A stretch of 12,962 bases of DNA from Parasulfuritortus sp037446165 (GTDB lineage: Bacteria > Pseudomonadota > Gammaproteobacteria > Burkholderiales > Thiobacillaceae), in the NCBI GenBank assembly GCA_037446165.1, contig JBBIJC010000070.1:1-12962 (forward strand). Direction: 5' to 3'. The translations under genes were made by a program, and so were the position numbers. Below the pieces are notes generated by a model. It did no database searches, was not told where the DNA came from, and saw only the letters and a program-made list of their open reading frames with translations. How positions within the stretch are numbered: position 1 is the stretch's first letter; every line of letters begins with the position of its first letter. Positions 6,538-12,962 of this stretch are shown one piece after another.

Positions 6538-7550
6538 CAGAAGGTGTACCCCGCTTCGGCCGTCTTGCCTTCCAGTTCATCCAACAGATACAGGAAGGGG
6601 CGCAGACCAACATAGCGTTCGCACGCCCGGCGCAGGTAATCCATGACCAGCGGCATGTCCTTGAGATAGCCGGACTTGCCGTCGCGGTGATAGAGGCGGG
6701 CGAAGATGCCGAGCACCTTGATGTGGCGCTGCACCCCCATCCACTCGAAATCGCGGTAGAACTCGCCGAAGTCGGCAGCCACCGGCAGCCCGGCCTTGCG
6801 CGCCGCTTCCCAGTAGCGCACCACCCAGTCCAGGACCCGGTCCTCGTCCCAGCGGATATAGGCGTCCTTGTAGATGGAGACCAGGTCGTAGGTGATCGGG
6901 CCGTAGACCGCATCCTGGAAATCGAGCACGCCGGGATTGTCCTGCCCGGTCACCATCAGGTTGCGGGAATGCCAGTCGCGGTGGACATAGACCCTGGGCT
7001 GAGCCAGGTTGTTGGCCAGGATGGCGGCGAAGACCTGATCCATGACCCGGCGCTGGGCGTCAGTCAGTTCGACCTTCAGGTGCCGGGCCAGATACCAGTC
7101 CGGGAACAGCATCAGTTCGCGCCGCAGCAATGCCTCGTCATAATCGGGCAGTTCGCCCGGACGGCTGGCAAGCTGGATCTTCATCAGTTCGGCATTGGCA
7201 TCGCGGTAAAGCCGGTCTGCGGTCTGCTCGTTGAGCGCCGAAAGATACGTGGTATTGCCAAAATCGGTCAGCAACAGGAAACCTTCGTCGAGGTTCTCGG
7301 CCAGGATTTCCGGGGCATTGGCGCCGGCGGCACGAAACAGGCGGGCGACATGCAGGAACGGCCGGCAATCTTCGTGGGCCGGCGGCGCGTCCATGACGAT
7401 GTAACTCGCATCCGCGGTCCGGGCCCGGAAATAACGGCGGAAACTGGCGTCGGCGGAAGCGACTTCCAGGGTAGCCAGCTGCGCCGGCAGCACATGCCCC
7501 GCCCATTGCCGTAAACGAGCCAAACGATCAGGGTTTTCCGATGGTTCCAA
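6537..7550 (-). CDS. amgK: Anomeric MurNAc/GlcNAc kinase AmgK
   Basis: Cytosolic kinase that phosphorylates the anomeric hydroxyl of MurNAc (and GlcNAc), feeding MurU in peptidoglycan recycling. It has an aminoglycoside-phosphotransferase fold. Numbered from TTG 7550 (337 residues), the catalytic motif VYVHRDWHSRNLMV gives H190, D192 and N197, and GVLDFQDAVYGP gives the metal-binding D210. The start is unclear: no in-frame ATG exists before the conserved region, only TTG codons at 7568, 7550 and 7523. I chose 7550 because a GGA stands seven bases upstream. TTG 7568 directly follows a stop codon, and 7523 would fit a start site from the nearby TATAAC box. It is divergent from lptD and overlaps murU by one base. 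Confidence 0.88.
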   Translation of the reverse strand: MEPSENPDRLARLRQWAGHVLPAQLATLEVASADASFRRYFRARTADASYIVMDAPPAHEDCRPFLHVARLFRAAGANAPEILAENLDEGFLLLTDFGNTTYLSALNEQTADRLYRDANAELMKIQLASRPGELPDYDEALLRRELMLFPDWYLARHLKVELTDAQRRVMDQVFAAILANNLAQPRVYVHRDWHSRNLMVTGQDNPGVLDFQDAVYGPITYDLVSIYKDAYIRWDEDRVLDWVVRYWEAARKAGLPVAADFGEFYRDFEWMGVQRHIKVLGIFARLYHRDGKSGYLKDMPLVMDYLRRACERYVGLRPFLYLLDELEGKTAEAGYTF

Positions 7551-7551
7551 G

Positions 7552-7558
7552 TTATAAT
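7552..7558 (+). promoter_or_regulatory. Candidate lptD -10 element, symmetric across strands
   Basis: TATAAT at 7553-7558 is a perfect sigma-70 -10 box and would start transcription near 7565, about 33 bases before the lptD ATG at 7598. No good -35 lies at the right distance (positions 7528-7535 are GC-rich and unlike TTGACA), so an activator may be needed. The core TTATAA (7552-7557) is palindromic, so the minus strand reads TATAAC at the same place and might also drive amgK. This site supports 7598 over ATG 7541 as the lptD start. Confidence 0.5.
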
Positions 7559-7581
7559 CCGGCCACAATCAACAATTTTTC

Positions 7582-7587
7582 ATTCTA
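7582..7587 (-). promoter_or_regulatory. Alternative candidate amgK -10 element
   Basis: TAGAAT on the minus strand matches the -10 consensus at 5 of 6 positions. The position 17 bp upstream reads GGAACG, a poor sigma-70 -35. Transcription would begin near 7575, leaving a leader of about 25 bases to TTG 7550. Confidence 0.25.
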
Positions 7588-7597
7588 TCACCCGCCC

Positions 7598-9856
7598 ATG
7601 GCTCCGTTCCGTCTCCTGCCACTGACAGTCGCACTTGCTGTCTCCGGTATCAGTTGGGCAGAAGACGCTCCCGTCCCAAGTCAGCCCATCCAAGCATTGA
7701 ACCCGACTTCCGGCAAAATGCAGGTTCAGCGGGGCCCGGTAATTTTCGATGCCGATACCCTGAATGGCGTACAGCAGGACCATCTCATCGCCGAGGGCAA
7801 CGTCAACGCGTGCACACTGGATGAAAACTTCAAATCCGATTGGTTGCACTATGACGCCAAGCTGGATGAGGTCCATGCCAAGGGCCATGTCGTGATGCAG
7901 AAGGGTGGCAATCGAATCGAAAGCAACGAACTCAAGCTCAAGATTACCGAGCGACTGGGGGAAGCAACACCGGCGCGCTTTTCCCTGACCTCGAAAAAAG
8001 GCCTGCCTGGACGAGGCGATGCCACGACCCTGTTTTTTGAGGGCCCCAACAAGTACCGCATGGAATCAGCCCGGTTCACCAGTTGCCCAGCGAACAACGA
8101 TGACTGGTACCTGCGCACCAGCATGCTGAACCTGGATTACGACCACAGCGTCGGCACCGCAAAGGACGTGCGCCTGGAATACATGGGTGTCCCCATCATG
8201 TACGCGCCATCGTTCGACTTTGCCCTGGACGATGACCGCAAATCCGGCTTCCTTTCGCCTTCCGTCGGGGCATCGAACACCCGCGGACTGGAAGTCATCG
8301 CACCCTGGTACTGGAACATCGCCCCCAATCAGGATGCCACCATTACCCCGCGCTACATGAGCAAGCGTGGCCTGCAACTGGGCACGGAATACCGCTATCT
8401 GGAACCCGGCTACAACGGCACCGCCGTGGTGGAAGCCCTCCCGGATGACCGCGTCTACGGCTCGGGGCGCTATCGCGAATATCTGAACCATGTGCAGCAG
8501 TTCAGCCCCCGCCTGAGCGGAACGCTGCACCTGGAAAACGTCTCCGACAATACCTACTTCACCGACCTGTCCAGTCTGGTCAGCCAGACCTCGCAACAGA
8601 ATCTGCCGCGCGAAGGCACCCTGAGCTACAACGGCGACTGGTGGAATGTCACCGGTCGTGTACAAAGCTTCCAGACCCTGCAGGACCCGGCAGCACCGAT
8701 TACCCCGCCCTATCGGCGGCTGCCTCAGGTGTTGTTCAACGCGGACCGGAGTGACCTGTTCAATGGCTTGTTGCATCTCAACCTCACCAGCGAGGCGGTT
8801 CATTTCGATAACGCGCTGAGCAGCCTGGCCGTTGGCACCCGGCTTTATGCCTACCCCAGCATGGAAATGAATCTGGAACGTTCGTATGGCTTCATCCGAC
8901 CCAAGATCGGCCTGAGTTATACCCAGTACGACCTCAGCCGCAACCCGGCCTATCCGGACACGCAGTCCATCACCCGCAGCCTGCCTGTCGTCTCGCTCGA
9001 CAGCGGGTTATATATGGACCGGGAAATGGACTGGCACGGCAATTCTTATATCCAGACCCTGGAACCGCGCCTTTATTACGTCCGGATACCCTACCAGGAT
9101 CAAAACGCCATCCCGATTTTCGACAGCGGTCCCGGCGATCCGCTTGAACCCCAGCTGTATTCCGAAAACCAGTTCATCGGTATCGACCGCATCAACGACG
9201 CCAATCAGATGACACTCGGCGTCACCACCCGTTTCATGGAGTCGAGTACCGGCCTGGAAAGGCTGCAGGTAACGCTTGGGCAGCGCTACTATTTCAAGGG
9301 ACAACAAGTCGTCATACCGCTCCCTGACAACACCGGCAGCACAGGAAGCACCACCACCGGCAGCACCAGCAACCTGCTGGGCCTGGTTTCCGGTCAGCTC
9401 ACCGACCGCCTGCGTCTGAATTCAGGCTTTCAGTACGACACCCAGGTAAGCCAGCTGGCGCAGGCCAGCATTGGCGGCACCTACCGGGCCGGTCCCGGCA
9501 AGCTGCTGAATGCGGACCTGCGCTATACCAATCCACTCTATGGAACCGAACTCAAACAGATCGATCTATCCTGGCAGTGGCCGATCAAATCCAGGTGGTA
9601 CAGCATGGGGCGATTGAACTATTCTGTATACGGCCACCAGCTGGTGGAAGGTCTGGCCGGGATCGAATACAACGCTGGCTGCTGGACCGTACGCGGTGTG
9701 ATGCAGAAGCTGGTCACCACTTCGCAGACCTCCACCACCACCTTCTTCCTGCAATTGGAATTGCGCGGGCTAACGCGTCTGGGGCCGAGCCCTCTGGACG
9801 TTCTTAAAAACAGCATCCCTGGATACACGAAGAGCGATGAAATCGAACGAAACTAA
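7598..9856 (+). CDS. lptD: LPS-assembly outer-membrane protein LptD
   Basis: Outer-membrane beta-barrel that, with LptE as plug, inserts LPS into the outer leaflet after delivery across the LptA bridge. ATG 7598 starts a signal peptide (MAPFRLLPLTVALAVSGISWA, cleaved before EDAP); ATG 7541 lies upstream of the likely -10 box and would put 19 residues before the signal. An OstA/LptA-like jellyroll covers about residues 45-150 (FDADTLNGVQQDHLIAEGNV), and a beta-barrel rich in aromatic strands fills about 190-752. Length (752) is within the family range. Only three cysteines occur: C72, C163 and C695, whereas E. coli has four with a C-terminal Cys-Cys pair. A Gly-Ser-Thr-rich stretch at 580-591 is probably a surface loop. 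No Shine-Dalgarno is evident. The 3' end overlaps surA by 20 bp. Confidence 0.95.
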   Translation: MAPFRLLPLTVALAVSGISWAEDAPVPSQPIQALNPTSGKMQVQRGPVIFDADTLNGVQQDHLIAEGNVNACTLDENFKSDWLHYDAKLDEVHAKGHVVMQKGGNRIESNELKLKITERLGEATPARFSLTSKKGLPGRGDATTLFFEGPNKYRMESARFTSCPANNDDWYLRTSMLNLDYDHSVGTAKDVRLEYMGVPIMYAPSFDFALDDDRKSGFLSPSVGASNTRGLEVIAPWYWNIAPNQDATITPRYMSKRGLQLGTEYRYLEPGYNGTAVVEALPDDRVYGSGRYREYLNHVQQFSPRLSGTLHLENVSDNTYFTDLSSLVSQTSQQNLPREGTLSYNGDWWNVTGRVQSFQTLQDPAAPITPPYRRLPQVLFNADRSDLFNGLLHLNLTSEAVHFDNALSSLAVGTRLYAYPSMEMNLERSYGFIRPKIGLSYTQYDLSRNPAYPDTQSITRSLPVVSLDSGLYMDREMDWHGNSYIQTLEPRLYYVRIPYQDQNAIPIFDSGPGDPLEPQLYSENQFIGIDRINDANQMTLGVTTRFMESSTGLERLQVTLGQRYYFKGQQVVIPLPDNTGSTGSTTTGSTSNLLGLVSGQLTDRLRLNSGFQYDTQVSQLAQASIGGTYRAGPGKLLNADLRYTNPLYGTELKQIDLSWQWPIKSRWYSMGRLNYSVYGHQLVEGLAGIEYNAGCWTVRGVMQKLVTTSQTSTTTFFLQLELRGLTRLGPSPLDVLKNSIPGYTKSDEIERN

Positions 9857-11168
9857 GCTGCCCAGCCGCCTGACCAGGAACCTGGTTGCCGCACTGACCT
9901 TCCTCCTGGCCGCATTCCTTGCCCCGCTTCCAGCCCAATCGGCCCCGGTCCTCCTCGACCGCATCGTCGCCGTGGTCAACAGCGCGGTGATCACGCAAAG
10001 TGAACTCGACCAGCAGACCGACCAGACGCTGCGCCAGATGGCCTTGCGCAAGACCCCGCCGCCGGCGCGCGATGTACTGGAAAAACGCATCCTGGAGCGC
10101 ATGATCACTGAAAAAGTGCTGCTGCAAATGGCCGACGAAACCAATATCAAGATTGACGGAGATGCCCTGGATCGGGCCGTGACACGGATTGCCGAGCAGA
10201 ACAAGATGGACCTGCCCACCTTCCGAGCCGCCCTGGAAAAGGACGGGATCAACTACGAAGCCTTCCGGAAACAGATTCGCCAGCAGCTGATCATCACCCG
10301 CCTGCGCGAACGCGAAGTCGACAACCGCATCGTGGTGACCGACGCCGAAATCGACAATTTCCTGGCCAACCAGAAGCAGGATCCCGACCATCAGACCGAA
10401 TACAACTTGGGTCATATCCTGTTCCTGGCCCCCGAGGGCGCCAGTCCCGATGCGTTGCAGAAACTGAAGGCCAAAGCGGAAAAGGCGCTGGCCGAGCTCA
10501 AAAGCGGCAGCGATTTTGCCCAGGTTTCCGCCAGTTATTCCGACGCCCAGAACGCCCTGCAAGGCGGCAGCATGGGCTGGCGCAGCGAAGCAAAACTGCC
10601 CAGCCTGTTCGTCGATGCGGTCAAGGACCTCAAGATCGGCGACATCAGCCCGGTCCTGCAGAGCGCAAACGGCTTCCACATTCTCAAGCTGATCGACAAA
10701 CGCGGCGTCGACACCAAGCAGATCGTCAGTCAGACCCACGCCCGGCACATCCTGATCAAGACCAACGAGGTCGTTAGCGACCAGGACGCCTATGTCCGGC
10801 TCATGGAATTGCGCGACCGCCTCATCAACGGCGGCGCCGACTTTGCCAAACTGGCCAAGCAATATTCGAATGATCTGTCCGCAGCCCAGGGCGGCGATCT
10901 GGGCTGGCTGAATCCCGGCGACACCGTGCCCGAATTCGAACGCACCATGGACGCCACCGCGGTCGGCGAAATCTCCAAGCCGATCAAATCGGCTTTTGGC
11001 TGGCACATCATCCAGGTCCTCGAACGGCGCGAGCACGATGTCGGTCCGGAGCGCCAGCGTATGCTCGCCCGCCAGGCCATCCGCGAGCGCAAGGGCGAAG
11101 AGGCCTTCGATGACTGGGTACGCCAGTCGCGGGACCGGGCTTATGTGGAATATCGGCTGAGCGAGTGA
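9837..11168 (+). CDS. surA: Periplasmic chaperone and peptidyl-prolyl isomerase SurA
   Basis: Chaperone that escorts unfolded outer-membrane proteins, LptD among its best-known clients, to the BAM complex. The 443 residues begin with a signal peptide (basic N-terminus, hydrophobic 16-30, cleavage after A36 in AQSA). The SurA N-terminal domain spans about 37-175, with LDRIVAVVNSAVITQSEL typical of the family. Two parvulin domains follow, at about 187-288 (LGHILF to GFHILKLID) and 299-397 (HARHILI to GWHIIQVLE), then a C-terminal helix returning to the core (about 405-443). ATG 9837 lies within the end of lptD and has GAAGAG a few bases upstream, so the two genes are probably translationally coupled. 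Confidence 0.95.
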   Translation: MKSNETKLPSRLTRNLVAALTFLLAAFLAPLPAQSAPVLLDRIVAVVNSAVITQSELDQQTDQTLRQMALRKTPPPARDVLEKRILERMITEKVLLQMADETNIKIDGDALDRAVTRIAEQNKMDLPTFRAALEKDGINYEAFRKQIRQQLIITRLREREVDNRIVVTDAEIDNFLANQKQDPDHQTEYNLGHILFLAPEGASPDALQKLKAKAEKALAELKSGSDFAQVSASYSDAQNALQGGSMGWRSEAKLPSLFVDAVKDLKIGDISPVLQSANGFHILKLIDKRGVDTKQIVSQTHARHILIKTNEVVSDQDAYVRLMELRDRLINGGADFAKLAKQYSNDLSAAQGGDLGWLNPGDTVPEFERTMDATAVGEISKPIKSAFGWHIIQVLERREHDVGPERQRMLARQAIRERKGEEAFDDWVRQSRDRAYVEYRLSE

Positions 11169-11171
11169 GGC

Positions 11172-12173
11172 GTGAGGCATGAAGGGGAAACATCGCCTCT
11201 CGTCCTGACCGCCGGCGAGCCCGCCGGCATCGGGCCCGATCTGTGTATCCTGCTGGCCCGGAGCCAGCCCCCCTGCCCCATCGTCGTCCTGGCCGATCGC
11301 GCTCTGCTGGCCAGCCGCGCCGGGCAGCTGGGTCTGGCCTTTGACCCGCCGGAGTACACGGCTGGCCACCCCATCCCGTTCTCCCTGCTGCACACACCCC
11401 TGTCCACGCCAGCCCAGGCCGGGAACCTGGACGCCCGCAACGCCGACTATGTGCTCGCCACCCTGCGTCGTGCCATTGCCGGCTGCCTGTCCGGCGAATT
11501 TTCCGGTCTGGTCACCGCCCCGGTCCACAAGGGCATCATCAACGAGGCTGGCATTCCGTTCACTGGTCACACCGAATTTCTGGCCGAACTCACCCTGACA
11601 CCGCGCGTGGTGATGATGCTGGTCGGCGACATGGCCAGCGGCACCCCATTGCGCGTCGCCCTCGCCACCACGCACCTGCCGTTGCGCGAAGTCGCGGCTG
11701 CCATCACCGAAGCAGAGCTGACTGCAACCCTGCGCATCCTGCACGATGCGTTACGCCGCGATTTCGACACTGAGAACCCGCGCATTCTGGTTGCGGGACT
11801 CAATCCGCATGCCGGCGAAGGCGGCCACCTGGGCCGGGAAGAGATCGAGATCATCGAACCGGCATTGACCGCACTCCGCGCCGAAGGCATGAACCTGATC
11901 GGCCCCCTGCCCGCCGACACCCTGTTCCAGCCCAAATACCTGGACCAGGCCGACGCCGTGCTGGCCATGTACCACGACCAGGGCCTGCCCGTGCTCAAAC
12001 ACGCCTGCTTCGGCCGGGGCGTCAACGTCACCCTGGGCCTGCCCATCATCCGCACCTCGGTCGATCACGGCACCGCCCTGGACCTGGCCGGCACCGGCAA
12101 GATCAGCGATGGCAGCCTGCACGCCGCAATCGATCTGGCCTGGGCCATGGTGCTCAACCGGCACCAGGCATGA
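11172..12173 (+). CDS. pdxA: 4-hydroxythreonine-4-phosphate dehydrogenase PdxA
   Basis: NAD-dependent enzyme of the DXP-dependent pyridoxal phosphate pathway; it oxidises 4-phosphohydroxy-L-threonine, whose product decarboxylates and condenses with DXP on PdxJ. The 333 residues start LVLTAGEPAGIGPD (10-23) after a short lead. They include VTAPVHKGIINEAGIPFTGH (114-133), and the metal-binding histidines H168, H213 (LNPHAGEGGH) and H268 (AMYHDQGLPV). The RTSVDHGTALDLAG motif lies at 294-307. The start is GTG 11172, three bases after the surA stop; no in-frame ATG precedes the conserved region, and the ATG at 11179 is out of frame. The stop overlaps rsmA as ATGA. Confidence 0.95.
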   Translation: MRHEGETSPLVLTAGEPAGIGPDLCILLARSQPPCPIVVLADRALLASRAGQLGLAFDPPEYTAGHPIPFSLLHTPLSTPAQAGNLDARNADYVLATLRRAIAGCLSGEFSGLVTAPVHKGIINEAGIPFTGHTEFLAELTLTPRVVMMLVGDMASGTPLRVALATTHLPLREVAAAITEAELTATLRILHDALRRDFDTENPRILVAGLNPHAGEGGHLGREEIEIIEPALTALRAEGMNLIGPLPADTLFQPKYLDQADAVLAMYHDQGLPVLKHACFGRGVNVTLGLPIIRTSVDHGTALDLAGTGKISDGSLHAAIDLAWAMVLNRHQA

Positions 12174-12934
12174 CCGCCTACCGGCACAAGAAGGCCCTCG
12201 GCCAACATTTTTTGCACGACGGCAACTACCTTGCCCGCATCGTCGCCGCCATCCGCCCGGAGCCCGACGATCTCGTGGTCGAGATCGGCCCTGGGCAAGG
12301 CGCGCTCACCCGGCCTCTGCTCGAAAAGTTGAACCATCTGCAGGTGGTCGAGATCGACCGCGATCTGGTCGCGCACCTGAGCCAGGTCTTTCCGGCAGAG
12401 CGCCTGACCATCCATCAGGCCGATGCCCTCAAGTTCGACTTTGGCAGCCTGGGAACAGAGCTGCGCGTGGTCGGCAACCTGCCCTACAACATCTCGTCCC
12501 CCCTGCTCTTTCACCTCGCAGACTATGCCGAACAGGTCAGGGACATGCACTTCATGCTGCAAAAAGAGGTGGTCGACCGCATGGCCGCCGCGCCGGACAC
12601 CTCCGACTACGGCCGGCTCTCGGTCATGCTCCAGGCCCGGTTCCGGGTCATGAAGCTGTTCAATGTCCCACCCGGCGCCTTCACCCCCCCACCCAAGGTC
12701 GATTCCGCCGTGGTCCGGCTTGCCCCTCTGCCGATCGAGGCCATTCCCTACCGTGACGCCCAACGCTTCGGCGAACTGGTCGCCCGCGCCTTCGGTCAGC
12801 GCCGCAAGACCCTGCGCAACACCCTGAAGGGCCTGGTCGAACCCGAGGTCTTTGCGGCACTCGGAATCGACCCGCAACGCCGGGGTGAAACCCTGAGCGT
12901 CGAGGAATTCAGCCGACTGGCGAATCACGGCTGA
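12170..12934 (+). CDS. rsmA: 16S rRNA (A1518/A1519-N6) dimethyltransferase RsmA/KsgA
   Basis: SAM-dependent enzyme that dimethylates two adjacent adenines in the 3'-terminal helix of 16S rRNA during small-subunit assembly; loss causes kasugamycin resistance. The 254 residues carry GQHFLHD (11-17), SAM motif I VVEIGPGQGALTRPL (36-50), the acidic EID (61-63) and the catalytic motif IV NLPYNISSPLLF (103-114). The C-terminal domain has NVPPGAFTPPPKVDSAV (165-181) and FGQRRKTLRNTL (208-219). It is complete, with the TGA at 12932-12934. The ATG overlaps the pdxA stop by four bases. In E. coli apaGH follows; here the window ends 28 bases later with no recognisable terminator. Confidence 0.96.
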   Translation: MTAYRHKKALGQHFLHDGNYLARIVAAIRPEPDDLVVEIGPGQGALTRPLLEKLNHLQVVEIDRDLVAHLSQVFPAERLTIHQADALKFDFGSLGTELRVVGNLPYNISSPLLFHLADYAEQVRDMHFMLQKEVVDRMAAAPDTSDYGRLSVMLQARFRVMKLFNVPPGAFTPPPKVDSAVVRLAPLPIEAIPYRDAQRFGELVARAFGQRRKTLRNTLKGLVEPEVFAALGIDPQRRGETLSVEEFSRLANHG

Positions 12935-12962
12935 TCCTGCTTTATGCGGCCCGTTAAAGAAT

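Noticed and set aside
7541..7597. Upstream ATG for lptD adding 19 residues
   Set aside because: It would precede the candidate -10 box and place a polar extension before a well-formed signal peptide beginning at ATG 7598.
9804..11744. A 646-codon open frame on the minus strand opposite surA and pdxA
   Set aside because: It lies wholly antisense to two genes with unmistakable domains, and its protein shows no recognisable domain and a biased composition. Long antisense frames are expected in GC-rich coding DNA.
1..12962. CRISPR arrays, tRNA or rRNA genes, insertion sequences, prophage genes
   Set aside because: Nothing of the kind was visible on either strand; nearly the whole window is accounted for by 13 protein genes.

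Overview
This GC-rich window (about 60-65 % by eye) carries housekeeping genes of a Gram-negative proteobacterium. Ubiquinone hydroxylases, LptD/SurA, a periplasmic DsbC, a TonB protein and the MurNAc-recycling pair AmgK/MurU together point to a proteobacterium. The flavour of the proteins and the gene order suggest the beta class, with gamma less likely. That placement is an inference from family knowledge; no search was run.

Layout. Two tightly packed gene clusters diverge from a short intergenic region near 7550-7600. Leftward (minus strand) run amgK, murU, pepP, a Phd-VapC type toxin-antitoxin pair, ubiH, a second UbiI/VisC-like flavin hydroxylase, dsbC, and a tonB-like gene cut by the left edge. 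Rightward (plus strand) run lptD, surA, pdxA and rsmA. Most junctions in both clusters overlap by 1-20 bp or are separated by a few bases. The largest gaps are 59 bp before the antitoxin and 36 bp between dsbC and tonB. No stretch longer than 300 bp lacks a gene. I see no RNA genes, insertion sequences or CRISPR.

How the genes work together. lptD-surA-pdxA-rsmA is the classic conserved order: the LPS transporter and its periplasmic chaperone, then a PLP-biosynthesis enzyme and the 16S rRNA dimethyltransferase. amgK and murU convert recycled MurNAc to UDP-MurNAc, and they sit divergently from lptD as I recall them in Pseudomonas. pepP-ubiH-ubiI is the known E. coli order. Here a toxin-antitoxin module sits inside it, between pepP and ubiH, and the toxin stop overlaps the ubiH start. 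dsbC and tonB add further periplasmic functions.

I found no undescribed multi-gene system. The points most worth a second look are the toxin-antitoxin cassette inside the ubiquinone operon, a possible lipoprotein signal on DsbC, the reduced cysteine set of LptD, a symmetric -10 element between amgK and lptD combined with a non-ATG amgK start, and a perfect hairpin between dsbC and tonB.
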